Below are positions 48,550-61,006 of a DNA stretch of 64,000 bases, piece by piece (the stretch's first letter is position 1; each line of letters starts with the position of its first letter). The notes beneath the pieces are model-generated. The model had not been told where the DNA came from. It saw only the letters and a program-made list of their open reading frames with translations, and did no database searches. The DNA is from Plantago major (Eukaryota; Streptophyta; Magnoliopsida; Lamiales; Plantaginaceae). The stretch lies in contig JAIFAC010000166.1 of the NCBI GenBank assembly GCA_026545765.1, forward strand, positions 45,001 to 109,000, in the 5' to 3' direction. The position numbers and the translations under genes are program-made.

Positions 48550-49050
48550 CTATGTTATGAAACCCGGTGGGTCGACCCGGTTCAACCGTGACCGGAGTCG
48601 GTAAAACCCCCAAAAGGAAAAAATCGGGTTTTGCCGGTTAAAAGCGGTTCGACCAGTAAAGCCGGTTTAAAAACCGGTTCGACCGGGGTTTATAAAAAAA
48701 AAAAAATCAAAAACCGTCCAATCACCAATAGTTCTAATTCCTTTTCCTTTTCCTTTTCGGTCTTCTTCCTTTTCCTTATTTCGGCTCATTCTTCTCCGTT
48801 CTTCTCCATGCTTTAATGTTATTTGTTATTTTGAACTCAATGTTATGGAGTTATGGTGACTTTGTGTTTGAAATTGAGGCATATCGTTTATGCGTTTTCT
48901 ATCTTTTTAGGTAAAAATGTATATGTTGAATTTTAAGGCATACATTATGTTTTATTTTAAAAATATTTTTATAGGTTGATTGAGTTGACCGGTTGAACCT
49001 CCTACGATGGTAATTTGGGTTAACGTCCGGGTCCGAGTTTCAAAACACAG
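48550..49050. mobile_element. 501-bp non-autonomous DNA transposon
   Basis: Inverted ends CTATGTTATGAAACCCGG and (right end reversed) CTGTGTTTTGAAACTCGG. CTTAGGAG lies at 48542-48549 and 49051-49058, so an 8-bp duplication; a ninth matching base, C, makes 9 bp possible. Just inside both ends are GGTTCGACC/GGTTGAACC motifs. hAT fits 8 bp and Mutator fits 9 bp, so the class is left open. No coding capacity. Confidence 0.85.
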
Positions 49051-49410
49051 CTTAGGAGCCCTTCTCTATCATTTATGAGATTGTGATGTATTTAATACAT
49101 TAACATATTGGATCTTTAATTGGTTGTGCTCTATGATTCATGAGACTACATATTAAATCTTATTTCCCATTCACTAAAGAGTTTTTTTCTGAAATCGGAT
49201 TATGACAAATTCAACCCCGGATTGGCAACAATTACATCCAAACCCAAAACCTATTTTACGAGTTTGACTAAAATTAATTGGAAAAGAAAATGAATTGGAC
49301 TCAATTGCAATTTATAAGTTTCATTTTACTACATATCAGACTCAAATATTTTATAAATTACATTATTCACCCAAATCATACTCCCTAAACTTTAATAAAC
49401 CACAAAATAA

Positions 49411-49997
49411 CCCCACCATCACCAACCATCTTCCACCACCTCTAACCACCATTTCCACCATCTCCATCGTCATCCGGTAAGAACTCCCTCTGATCCGAAT
49501 CCTCTGCCCATTCCTAGTCATCCGATAAGTCAACCCGCGATAGCTATTGACCGATTTATGTGAGCAAGCGAGATGTGGTGGCTTGGAGGCGAAGGAGGAG
49601 GCAGGAGAGAGGCGCGAAGGAGGAGCAGTGATGAGAGGCGCAGTGAAGGAGGAGGAGTTGTGATAGAGGCAGGTGAAGGAGGAGCTGTGAGAGAGGCGTG
49701 GTGAAGGAGGAGCTGTGGGCAGCGTACCGTGGAGAGAAGAGGCGTGGCTGGAGAGGGGAGGCGTAGCGATGGCAGGTCGAAGAGGAGTGGCCGGCTATGG
49801 TGAGAATGGCGTGAAGGGAGAGGAATTGGGGAGAGGAGGCATGAAAGAGAGAAAAGCGGAGGCTGTTTAAAGCTCAAATAGGAGCTATAAAGAGCTCCGA
49901 TCAGACTTTTTAAAATAAAATTGAGGGAGGAAGAAGATGGAGGTGGTGGAAATTGGTGGTTAGAGATGGTGGTGTGGTGTGGAAGATGGTGGTGGGG
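49411..49997. repeat. Long imperfect inverted repeat with purine-rich core
   Basis: CCACCATCACCAACCATCTT, CCACCACCTCTAACCACC and CCACCATCTCCATC at 49411-49467 pair with GATGGAGGTGGTGG, GGTGGTTAGAGATGG and GAAGATGGTGGTGGGG at 49935-49997. The enclosed DNA is a purine-rich minisatellite (GAAGGAGGAGCTGTGAGAG units, 49575-49740). The whole could be a MULE-like element, since 50,237-50,260 reads GGGAAAATTACAAAAACC on minus, but no matching left end was found. Confidence 0.6.
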
Positions 49998-50264
49998 AAG
50001 ATGGACTGAAATGCTAATAAGTAAAACTTTTGGGTGTTCATTTATAAGAATTATAAGTTCTATGGGCTATTTTTGTAATAATTAAAATTAATATAATTTT
50101 TGAATTATAAAGAAAAGATAAAATAGATGATAAAGTTGACTTTTGGGTGTAGATGTAATTCTCAAATTTGGCTTTATTCTTTTGGGCGAATCTGTAATAA
50201 TCCGTCAAGGTTGAATGTGCAAAGGGGCCATTTTTAAGGGGTGGTTTTTGTAATTTTCCCAATT

Positions 50265-51030
50265 AGTAATTATCCGACCATTTTGCTTCAATCTGAATGC
50301 ATCATTTCATCTACAAATAGCAAGTCAAGTATTTCTGCGTCACGTCAAAGTCTTGCGTCATATTTCTTTTATCTTTCTTTGTCAGCAACAAGTTATAACA
50401 AAAATTAATTAATGAATAGACAACAAAAATTTCAATTAACATCTTTCCACAGAAAGAATCAGACTAATCCTAGGACATGAAAAGGGTTTTTTCTTCTTGC
50501 TTTTTTCTTATGAGAGAAGGGCAGAATTCTCCTAAAATCTCTTTCACATTTCATTGTTATCAAAAAAAGAAAAAAAAAGAAAAGAGAGAGATGGAAAAAT
50601 TCATGGTATAAAGAATCACCATATTTTGGGATAAAGATTGTTGATTGATCATAGAATGCTTACTGTTTTTGATATGGATCATTGATTGAAAAAAGAAAGT
50701 TGAGGAAGAAGAAGTAGAAACATTTTTGTGAGAAGAGTGAAAATTAATTTGGGGAAAGATACGTGAAGAGCTTTCTTAATCCTTCACCTCTGATTCGTAT
50801 CATCCGAGTTTTAGCGAGATATGAGTTTGGCAGAATTACCGGGTCAGCTATATTTGATATGAAAGACCCGGTAATTGTTAGTCTGTACAGAATAAAAGAT
50901 TAGGCTGGATTAACTTTTCTAAATTATCACAATCTGGTATAATTAATCATAGAGAGCAGCTCCTTAGAGTTCCTACGAAGCCAATATTAACCACTAATTA
51001 CTCATTAACTTCAGATGACTGATTTTCCTA
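50265..51030. other. Intergenic, nothing recognised
   Basis: AT-rich spacer with an A/G-rich stretch (50,560-50,740). No exon or RNA gene seen. Confidence 0.5.
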
Positions 51031-51222
51031 CTACACGAACAAAAACCAAACCATGAACATGATTCCAGCTATGATGGCAGTGATGGTACTTGGTGGATAT
51101 GGAACAACTTCCATTTTCTTCTCCAAGTGAGGAATCTCAGTGGCTTTCACATACTCATTAGCAGAAGTTGGTTTCGTCGATTTGGTGATGGAGGAGCTAC
51201 CCTCGCTTTCCTCCGAAATTCA
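51031..51222 (-). CDS. Possible 3' exon of a tail-anchored protein
   Basis: A minus-strand frame ends at TAG (51031-51033) and encodes an acidic/Ser-rich start (SEESEGSSSITKST), a polar linker (PHLEKKMEVVPYPPST) and a final hydrophobic helix (ITAIIAGIMFMVWFLFV) right at the C terminus, the layout of a tail-anchored membrane protein. A stop lies just upstream in the same frame, and an acceptor-like GGAG could start the exon. I recognise no family. A LINE relic lies directly upstream on the same strand, so any earlier exons would be displaced. It could be chance. Confidence 0.3.
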
Positions 51223-51289
51223 GCTCAAATGAAAAACGGGAATAGGCTATTGTACCTTCCAGTAAGTTTCAATCAGTCCAACTGACCTT

Positions 51290-52440
51290 CTGACAACCAA
51301 CAGCTCAGACTTTGTGAACACGACCACCTGTGGAAACGAAGTACATTAGAATTCGACCATTAGCAGGAAAATTCATGCCAAGAAATGAGAAAGCTCGGCA
51401 CTTAACTCGTTCGCGAATTCTCGGGTTTTGTCGAAGAAGAAGAAGAAGTCGACGGGAGAAAGGGAGCCTCTCCTTCGTTGCCAGTCTGCCATGACACGCT
51501 AACCAATTAATCATCTTAGCTCGGGTTCGAGCAATCATCCCATACATTAGCGAATTCCATTCCACTTCAGGTCTATCACCTTGTAGAGCGGTATACATGA
51601 TTCACGTCTTATACTTTGGTAATAGTTGCATAGTATCCCACGTCCCATTATTGTGTATCAAAGATCTACACTTAAGGATACCTTTCATGCCACCGGGGAC
51701 TTCCTGGTAATTGAGTCGCTATTGGACCAGAGGAAGGATCGACAAATCGACTCAATAGATGCAATACACCTTTTGGTAGCGGGAAGCATTGAAGCCGGTA
51801 ATTAGCCGCAAATAGGACACTTTTAATCAATTGTACTCGACCCCCATAGCTTAGGAGCTTTGCACTGCAATGTCTTATCCGAGCCACAATTTTATCAATC
51901 AAGGGTTGATATTGCACGATGGTGAGCTTTTTGCTAGTGAGAGGGCGCCTTGATACGAGCAGCAGTGACCCTCCCCAAAGCTCGTAACTTGATGAATTTC
52001 CGTCCTTATGTCCTCAGGAACGGCCCCAAAGTATATCTGGCACTTTGCTGGATTGACACTCAGACCTGTAGATTTTGAATAACAGTTGAAAGTCTGCATT
52101 AACAATTCAACTGATCGCGCATCACCTCTAGAGAATAATAATAGGTCATCATAAGCGAGATAAAAAATATTCAGCTTCTCGCACTTTGCATGGTAGTTAA
52201 AATCCGGTACATTCTTTAACCCTTACATTAATCTATGCATATATTCCATCACTAGGACAAATAATATATAGAGGAGATAAAGGATTTCCCTGTCGTAGTC
52301 CCCGTCGTGCCTGGAGAAGCTGTGTAATTTTCCCATTAACCATGTATCTATAAGACACAGTCGTGACACATATCAGAAATGTATTTGTCAGCTCCCAATT
52401 TGGGTATTTATATATCCTCACTAGGGTTCACTATTCAGGG
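51290..52440 (-). pseudogene. LINE (non-LTR) reverse transcriptase relic
   Basis: Minus-strand blocks in the order of a plant LINE. 52233-52421 (CVTTVSYRYMVNGKITQLLQ, RRGLRQGNPLSPL, the RT motif around the RQGDPLSP box). 51899-52105 (STGLSVNPAKCQIYFG). 51672-51917 (ARIRHCSAKLLSYGGRVQLI, KSVLFAANYRLQCFPLPKGV). 51305-51598 (AKMINWLACHGRLATKERLP, the zf-RVT region). The first lacks the catalytic YADD box in frame; a YDDLLLF-like stretch follows near 52,140 in another frame. Frames change between blocks. Endonuclease and 5' parts are missing, as is common for LINEs. No poly(A) tail or duplication was identified. Confidence 0.88.
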
Positions 52441-52670
52441 GTAAATAGATCCGTCCACATTATGGTGGAGATGCTATTGAAAATGCACATCTCAAAAACA
52501 TGAGATGAGGAGTGCTATTGAAAGCGCTTCAAAAGGCGCGTTTGTAAACACGGCCCTAAAGAATGGCGGGCTTCACCAAACACGTTTGGGCAAAACAAAC
52601 CAAACCAATCACCAGTAGACATGGGGTCAACCCTCCAATAGCATCACAATGCAACAAACCAATGAGGCCC

Positions 52671-53140
52671 TACAAAATTTGGGAAAGTTAAATGATAATT
52701 TGGGTATTTATGAAGAAAGGAAGGAAAATGCCTAAAAAGAACACAAAAGGGCTCTAGGTATTTTTTTTGTGACCTACACGCACGAGTTTACGGGCGAAAT
52801 TTTAGTTTTAGGTGCACGAGATTGGTATTGTCCAATAAGTTTATTCTCAATATTAATTAATCGTGCAATTATAAACTCAGCCCGACTCTGGCGAACAAAT
52901 TACAAAATTTTGGATAGTTAAATGATAATTTGGGTATATATGAAGAAAGAAAGAAAAATGCCTAAAAAGAACACACAAGAGCTCTACGTAATTTTTATTG
53001 TGACCTACACGCACGAGTTTACGGACGAAATTTTGGGTTTTAGGTGCGCGAGATTGGTATTGTCCGATAAGTTTATACTCGATATTAATCATTAATGCGA
53101 TTATAAACTCCGCCCAACTCGGCAAACAAATTTATAAAGT
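52671..53140. repeat. ~235-bp tandem duplication (two copies)
   Basis: Copy 1 (about 52,671-52,904) and copy 2 (about 52,905-53,140) share AGTTAAATGATAATTTGGGT, AAATGCCTAAAAAGAACAC, GTGACCTACACGCACGAG and GATTGGTATTGTCC in the same order, at roughly 90% identity by eye. The CCTACACG core links them to the minisatellite after the tRNA. Confidence 0.85.
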
Positions 53141-53773
53141 TTGATTGTCACAAGTCTGCTAAAATGTTTTTTTACAATCAAACAAGCACTTACGACCTAA
53201 AAAAGTAAAATTTAACACTGTAAACTGGGAATTTAGTTTATATTTATGTGTTCTTATGGTTTATGTCTGGATTGGTAGGTTTAAAACTTACAACCTAAAA
53301 ATTAAAGTAAATTTTCGATACTAATAAATATAACAACAACTATCAGTTTACAATATTAAACCTACATATATACAAAATATTCATCATTCCTCTCCATCTA
53401 ATGCCCGAGATTTTATCAGTTTGTATAAATAAAGAAAATTAAATTTGCATTATTTATTTTTTATAATTTGTTTTTTCACGTTTTTATCGGTATCTCTCCA
53501 ATATTTAGGATGGTCCAAGCATAAAAAGGTAGGAAGGTACTAAATAATAAACTTATTTAAGTAATATTGTAGACATCACGAAAATAAGTTTTATTGTACA
53601 TCTCTATCAAAATTAAAACATTTCGGTATAATAGATTGATGTTGATAAGCAGATTATAAACTCCAAGGACAACTACTAAGTTGATTCAAACTTACAAGGA
53701 TACAACTCATACAACCTTATAATTTTTTTTAACATGAGCAAACGTTTAAAGTTGTGTTTATTTGTATTATATG
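53141..53773. other. AT-rich spacer, nothing recognised
   Basis: No exon, RNA gene or element end seen. Confidence 0.5.
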
Positions 53774-54866
53774 CAGGGGCGAATTTAGGGGGGAGCACGA
53801 GGTAGTACGTGCTACCCCTCGATTATTCAAGTGAAAGTACTATTATACCCCTATGCAAATGTATTTGAATAAACTGAACAAATAATGTTTTACACAATAA
53901 AAGTTATAGTTACTAGTTGTGGCCTAGTGGTGATTGTGTTGAGCATAAGTCCTCTCCTTTTTTGTTGGTAAGGGTTCGATTCCTATTACAAACATTTTTT
54001 TTTCTTTTTCTCCTTTCCTATTTCATGTGTTCTGTTCTCTTTTGATTTTATTTTTTAATTTGCAGGAATCCCTTTCACTTTTCTCCTTATCAACTACACT
54101 ATTTCTTATTTTTCTCTTTACTCCCAAATTTTCATGTTTTCCTTTTCATTATTTGCTTTATTTTTCAGAATCTTTTTCATTTTTTCCTTCCTTCTATTTT
54201 AATTTTGCACCATTATGTAAGATGCTACTATGTCCGTTACTAAGTTCTCATTTTGTTATGTTAATTGCTTGTTATATATTCCTTTCACCACAAATTAATT
54301 TTATATTATATTGAAAACTAAATAGAAATTATTTATTATAATTATCGGACTTTTAATATAATAATGTTAATAATAACTTATGTATTAATTATGATAAGCT
54401 TATGGTAAAATGAACTATTTAAAAGTAAAAAAAAGTGCGAAACTTATTTACGTAAAAATGTACAATTGACAAAAGGAAAAAGAACAATAAAATTAAAAGA
54501 GATGCAGTGCAGTGTTACATAATTAGCAAAAAGGAACACTACAATAAAAGCTTTATAATTTTCAAAAATATACTTCTTATAAATAATTTTTATTGAATAA
54601 TTTTTTTTATTAATAAACATTCAATATTATTTCACAAATGATTTTAATACATCTTCGTGTACATCATATGTGTATAAACTATAAAGGATAAACAATTTTA
54701 TATTCTCATTACAGGTTCATACTTTGACATAAGTACATATCTGGTCCTTGATACATTTTTTAACAACCCATGCAAAGGGGTACGGATGATGTTAGGGTGG
54801 TCGACTTTTGCCCTAAATCCCCATGCCCGTCCACCATCCTCAAATCAAATGACGCTTTCGCCACTA
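53774..54866. mobile_element. Possible non-autonomous element with tRNA-like insert
   Basis: The left part CAGGGGCGAATTTAGGGGG and the right part (reversed) TAGTGGCGAAAGCGTCA resemble the ends of a common plant repeat beginning CAGGGGCGGA. A matching target duplication is not evident. Inside, a pol III A box (TGGCCTAGTGG, 53920-53930) and B box (GGTTCGATTCC, 53973-53983) are spaced like a tRNA gene and followed by a T run. That is the signature of a tRNA-derived SINE head, although a full cloverleaf does not fold. The T-rich 95-codon frame at 54027-54314 is not a gene. Confidence 0.45.
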
Positions 54867-57311
54867 TCTCTAATTCTCCTCGTACAAGGGTTAATATAGA
54901 GTACATCGAGTAAGTATATATACAAATGATTTTCTTATGATATAGTAAACTTTTAAAAATCTTTTAGATGTTGTATTTTACTTGGTTTCTTTTCAGGATT
55001 TGACTGGAATATTCACTTTGTATGAAAGACCGTGCACAAGCGACGAGTTGAAGTTTTGGATCGAATTATATATAATTCACTAACTCTACCAAGTTACATT
55101 AAAATGAAATTAATTTCATGCATAGTATGTCAATACAATGCTCTTTGTATGGCTGTTAAAGAAAGATTATATATTGATTGTAACGTGAAGCTTTTCGTAT
55201 TGTCAACCCTCAATTCGGTTTATTTTTTATATACGTCCACATGAACTCAGAGGATTAGGTCGACATGCTCTACTAAACTACCATCTCATTTCAGTTTCTA
55301 ATATAATAGTTTATACGTTCAAAAACATACTTCATTTATTCTTTAAATAATTATAAATCATGTTCATAACATGTCAATTACTAGTATATACATATCTGAT
55401 CTGTATACACTTCAATAACAACCTGCGACAGAGCAAGTATTTGTCTGATTGTGTTGTTTAATCACATAATTCAATCGAACTTACATATTTTCTCATCTAT
55501 TACAAACTTACAACTCATTAGGGGTTATATTAACTATTCATATAATAAATATAAAAATATAGAAATTAAAAATATTGGTAAGTCCAAAAAGACATTATTA
55601 TTTTTTGAAAAACTTTAGAGGATAAATTTGGTTATTTTGATAAATATTTATATTTTTTTAATTTAAATGATCATAAGGTGAAAGGGACAAAGTGGTGAAC
55701 CCATCTTATAATTCAAAATTTTGTCTTCCTTATATGACATCTATATGTAAGCCGCACATAAGTTAGTGAGTGGGAGATGTAGCATCTAATAACCACGATA
55801 AAATTGATCTATTGTATAAGATTTATTAGTAATTATATAGGAATGCTACATATAATTTATCTGAGGCGAATACATATTATTAAGAACGTCGTTGGTGTTA
55901 TTAATCAAACACTATGTTATCAACATTGGTGTTTTTAAATTACAACCAAACTTTTTTAGTTAACAACATGAACATTTTAACTAATAACATGGGTGGTTTT
56001 ATTTATAACGTTGTCTCTAGATAAGTTATTTAGAGGCAGTTCTCATGAAACTTTGTGAAGATTTATAGCTTTTTTCTTATTTGCACTTTAAGGATGACGA
56101 TTCCATCCTAGGTAATGAGCTATTTATTATCTAATCTTTTAAATTTTAAATAAAATTCATTATACTTTAACACGTTCCCTTTCACGCGCAAGGAGAGATC
56201 GACGGTGTGATCTTATTAAAGTGGATTAATATTTGATGAGTCGGTTTTACATCGTCTCATCTGGTTTTTTTTACCGTCTTTTTATTATTCTTAAGTATAG
56301 TTTTTGTAGTTTTCCTAGAGTCTTTTTACTTGTTTTGTTCCTTGTGGATTTTGCAGGTATTTGGCTAAACCGTGCTAATTGAAGGCAAAGATGGTGTGTT
56401 TTATATGCATCTAAAAGATATATATATATATATATATAGAAGTCCCAATGCCTCGTATGGTTGCTAGAAGTGGAGCGGGGAAGACAAAATACCAAGAATC
56501 GGAGTTAAAAGGAGCAAAATCGAGCAAGAAGGACAAAAGGTAAAATTGTAATTTGCCGGAGGCCATGGCGCCGCTTGATTTGGAGGTGGCGCCAACCTTA
56601 TCCGATGTGTGTTGGCGGCGCTTGACTCATCATAAATCGCGATTTTGTCCTCAGTTCGCCCGTTTTCTTTCCTTTTCGGATTCAGACTTCGTTTTTTCCT
56701 TCTTACTATTAGTTAGAAACAGACGTTTACTTTTCATGATCATTCTTTTCAAGAACAAACACTTTGCTCTAGAGCTAGACCGTTTCAAAGGCAATTACAC
56801 GATTTAAGGTAATTGAACCGTTCTCTTGTAATCCGACGATTGACGTTGGTTAGGAGATTATCTACACAGCTTTTGCATCGATTCGTTTCCGTTCTTCAAT
56901 TTATACCTAGGGTTTGTGACAACGAAGGGTAAAATTGTATCAATCCTCTTGAATCTTTGTTTTGTTCTTGGGATTATGTTTATTGCTAGTATGATTATGC
57001 CTCCACTTATCATGAGTAGTTAAACACCACTATTATGGGGTGGTGGTGATTGATACATGCTATCTAGGTTTTTTGTGATTCGAAGTCCATCGGGATTCGA
57101 CTACTTGTGCCTTTTAGATTAATTACTATTCCTGCTATCACGTGTTAGGAATATCTGTTTAGATTTTGATCAGCAACATAATGACTTATCTTAGCTCAAA
57201 AAGGTGGTTAGTACTCTTGGTTCACTTGAATACTGTAAAAGAGGAAAATCACTAAGTATGTTAGTCTAGCAAATCTTGTATAGGATGTTAGGTCTCTGAA
57301 TGTAATTTTAT
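54867..57311. other. Repeat-like intergenic region, no gene recognised
   Basis: AT-rich to 56,150. Then CATGGCGCCGC and GGTGGCGCC motifs (56,565-56,620) and a 56,830-57,130 stretch (AGGGTTTGTGACAACGAAGG, TGATTATGCCTCC, ATGAGTAGTTAAACACC) that looks like LTR or leader sequence of another decayed retroelement. A (TA)n run lies at about 56,419-56,440. The 84-codon frame at 56553-56807 has no recognisable family. Confidence 0.4.
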
Positions 57312-60300
57312 ATCTTTGAAGAAGACCGAGAATAGAAGGCATCAGCGGGAGAGTTCAACAATTTTGAAGTTTTGAGGCGCACAAGATTCTTTGAAGGCGA
57401 AGGTCATCGGATACCTATGTCGAGATATCTTGAATAAACAAGTATTTTCAATAAACAAGTTTTGCAAAGATATACGAAAACACAAGGTTTACGAGCGAGA
57501 AAAAGTGCCTGAGATATCTACACTCGGATACCTGGATAAAAACTATGTTTACGAAACAATGTTTCAAGGTATTTGAAGATGTGAAGGTCTCGGAAAGGGA
57601 CATGCTTGAGAAAGCATGCATAGTTAAGTTAGCACTACAAGACAAAAATAGTACAATGCAATAAATCTTGTGACAGAGACATCTGAACAAAGAGGAAATC
57701 TACGAAAAGAGACAGCGTCTTCTGCGATCTATTCTGAGATATCAATAGTTTGAATTTCATTAAGCTGTGGATAGTATTCAAGCGGCATGATTTTCAACTA
57801 TAAATATCAACACTTAGAATGCTTGAATACACTGAACACACGAGAACTTACATCTCTGAACTTATTCTTTCAAGCATACAAGCCTTGATCTACTTATTCA
57901 CTAGCTTCTTTGTTGTGACCAAGCTCTTGAATTCTAAGTAGCACGAAAGTTCTAAGTGTCACGATCCTTAACAAGCATTGCTATATGTGAAGGAGTTGAA
58001 TCAAAGATCAAGTATCTAAGTTTCATTCTCTAGAACATTTAACATAGACTTGGGTCGATAAAAACATATCACCACACATTGTGAAGTGTGTTAAGTGATT
58101 CTTGTTCTATATAGAGTATTCCTCATGCAGAGAAAGTTATTAAGACTACTCACGACAAACTACCTTAACTTGACACCTTAAGCGGCGTGGAGTACATGAA
58201 GTACTTAGTTTGGGAAACTAAGGAATAACTCGAAGATTCTTGAGCATAGGAAGTACTTAGTTTGGAAAACTAAGGAATAGCTCAAAGGTTTAAGTCTGAT
58301 AAATACTTAGTGAGAAAGCGGGAATAACTCGGGGAACACTTGGTTGGGAACCTAGTGTAAAAGGAAATCAAGGATTAGGTTTATTGTAAGGAGAACTCGA
58401 TATCTATCTTAGTGAATTTCATGACACCCAGTTTTGGCGTAACTTAGTATTTTTGTCCTTGCATGCTTTTACTTGTGTTAGTGTATTTGTATGAAAATAT
58501 ATTTGAATTATTTTAATTTGTTGGTGTTATTGTTTTAGGCGTTTATTATTTGTTTTAGAAGTCGATATAACTTGTCAATTTGTTATATGTGTGGTTATTT
58601 ATTTTGTACTTTTCTTAATAAGAAGAAATTATTTTTGGTGTATTTTTTCCTACTTAAAAATGTGATTATTTTTATCCTTTAATTTGTGGGTGTAATTATT
58701 TTAAAATAATTTGATAGTCATCTCTTAAATTTATCTTTATGAATGATTAATGTGTCAAGACTTATTTTTAATAGTCTAACTTAATAGAAGTCTTTATGTG
58801 TGCTTTATTGATGATTTATGTGAAGAGTCTTCCTTTTACTTAACTACAATACAAGCTAATTATATATGTTCTTTGATTGATTTATATTGTGAAGAGTCAC
58901 TTTTGAATTATGTAATGTGCATGCATGTCCCTATGTTGTGTGTTTGGGTCTCTTAATGTTTAGAAATTAAAGTGTCATTTTATATTCATATATTTTAAAA
59001 TAGAAGAGTTTGGAAACTTGAGGCTTCTTTAATGAATAAAACATATTTATTTCTTTTCATATTCTGATAAAAGGTCGCTTGTAATGTCGAATGTGACATG
59101 CTATGTTTCAGCTATGTTTCGATCAACGTTCTGATTTTCTTTTCGTTTCTCTTTTATGTTACTTATGCATGTCTAATTGTAAGTTAAATATTACAAAGGC
59201 ATGTTCAATATTTTGAGTTTAATTGTTACATATGCATGCCTAATTGTGAGTTCAATTTAATTGTTCCAAGTGTTGCATTTTTTGTGTGTCACATTTTATT
59301 TTTGTGTACAATTGACCCTATGTGATACCAAAAACATTTTTGAACTTTTTCCCAAGTAAAATATGATAATTTATAATTAGTTATTGTGTTTAAATGTTTG
59401 GAAAAAAAAAATTAAAAGGTCTCTCTTAATTCTGCACCTTTATTATTGGTTTTAAAATGAGTTTTAAGTGCAATTTAAGCCATTTAAATTGCCATTTATT
59501 TTTAGCTCTTCAACCCTTTCACCTTCCCTAAATCCACCCTATAAATACCCCTTCTTGCAGCCACTTTTACTCACAAAAATTCTTAGTATTTTACTCCCAA
59601 AAATCTCCAAGTACTATTGTCTTTTCTTTCAAGTTTGTAGGAAGTTCTTCTTGCAAGTACTTTCATAGTTTTTGCTCTTCCTAACCTTCAAATGTGAGTG
59701 TTCTACAAAAATATATATATGTATTATTTTCAAAACCTGGAAGGTATTTTAATATGTTTTCAAAATTATATATAAGTAGTGCATGGTTTCAAAATGCCGT
59801 CCTATTATAAAAATCAAATCACGAAAGAGTTTTAGCATGCTTGGCGATTTTGAAAGATTTATATATTTTACATACATGATTGTTATTTTGTTTTGATTGG
59901 CGGTTCAAGAAAGATACGTCGTTTGGTTGAGTTAATTGGCTTGTAGTTTGGTCGGTTGTGCAGCGAGCTACTTGTCGGTTTCCTTTGCCCATTCCCTTTA
60001 AATCGAGTGATAGAAGCCTTCACTGATTTAGTTGGGTCGTAGAATTCCACCCATGGCAGGGTCCTGACTGGATAGTTTGATCGACTATCAGGGAGACATA
60101 AGGCCTGTTTTACTGTGGGATTATAAGGAGCGGCATGAAATAATGTTTTTTTCGAAAAGTACATGTTATTGAAAGTATTTTCTATTTTATGTTTTTCAAT
60201 GTTTATTGTTATGATTTTAATGAAAGTTTCACACGAAAATCTTCGAACACTCATTGAGGTTTTTCTCACACTTGTTTCTATTCCCTTCCTTGTAGGTGAG

Positions 60301-60876
60301 ATGGCACGAAGAATGAACGACCGATAAACTCAGCAAACTAAGAGAGTAGTTGGGATTTGGGATTTTTGTCAATGAAAATATTGTTCTTTTGTGTATTTCA
60401 AAAACTCATGTCATTTCCTGTTATATTGTTGAAAATCTTGTGGTTTTATTTGCCGAATAAAATATATTTTTATTCTAGCAACTTCAAACGAAAGTTTGTC
60501 TGTAACTTCGAATGTTTCCCTAAACGTTTACTCTTTTTTTGCAGACGTCCATTGAAATTTACTCCTTTTTAAAAACATAAAAGTCGGGGCGTTACAATTT
60601 CAAGTCCTGAGAAAGGGCGAGTGGATTAGTTGAGGGATTACGCCATCCTCAGATACAACTATTAAGATCTGTATTATTTACTTTCTGGAACTTATTACTT
60701 GCTTTACTTACCTTGCTGAGTATTTTCACAATTATATCTTGCTGAGCACGTGCACTTATCACAGAAAAGTCTTCCGCTCTCTGAAATTAAGTATCAGATA
60801 TCTTCACAGATATATGAGAAGTGTGTTTATCGACAAAAGTTGTAAAAGACTATTCACCCCAGGTCTTTTCCTTTCA
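57312..60876 (+). mobile_element. 5' LTR of Ty1-copia element, split by a solo LTR
   Basis: The LTR starts near 57,312 (TTTGAAGAAGACCGAGA, a decayed TG start is likely). It has a TATA-like CTATAAATATC at 57,799 and contains GTACTTAGTTTGGRAAACTAAGGAATA repeats (58,199 and 58,251). It is interrupted at 58,421, continues at 60,603 (AGTCCTGAGAAAGGGCGAG) and runs to about 60,876 (CCTTTCA), just before the primer-binding site. Its 3' partner LTR lies beyond the window, so the outer ends cannot be fixed. Net LTR length is about 1.4 kb. Confidence 0.65.
58422..60596 (-). mobile_element. Gypsy-type solo LTR, 2.2 kb, in the copia LTR
   Basis: On minus it begins TGTAACGCCCCGACTTTTAT and ends GCCAAAACTGGGTGTCA, a start and end typical of large Ty3-gypsy (Tekay/Del-like) LTRs. 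ATTTCA flanks it at 58416-58421 and 60597-60602. Five bp is usual, so one base may be chance. Removing it restores a continuous copia LTR. There is no internal coding region; the 128-codon minus frame at 59883-60269 has no known domain. Confidence 0.82.
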
Positions 60877-60892
60877 TTATCTGGACGATAGG

Positions 60893-60903
60893 TGGTATCG
60901 AGC
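60893..60903 (+). other. Copia primer-binding site, one base lost
   Basis: TGGTATCGAGC differs from the initiator-Met tRNA complement TGGTATCAGAGC by loss of one A. It sits 16 bases after the likely LTR end and is followed by AAGAGGTTCCCAAG, as in related elements. Confidence 0.75.
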
Positions 60904-61006
60904 AAGAGGTTCCCAAGCCTTTTGCCTTTGAACCTAGATCCCAGATAAGTGCCCACTAACCTTTTCACCTACACTTGATTTATGCATTTAGTGTGTTTCT
61001 TGCAGG

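Noticed and set aside
49530..49877. Pro/Ser/Leu-rich 115-codon minus frame
   Set aside because: Low-complexity reading of the purine-rich minisatellite; no family.
54027..54314. Phe/Leu-rich 95-codon frame
   Set aside because: T-rich low-complexity DNA next to a pol III-like region; no start context or domain.
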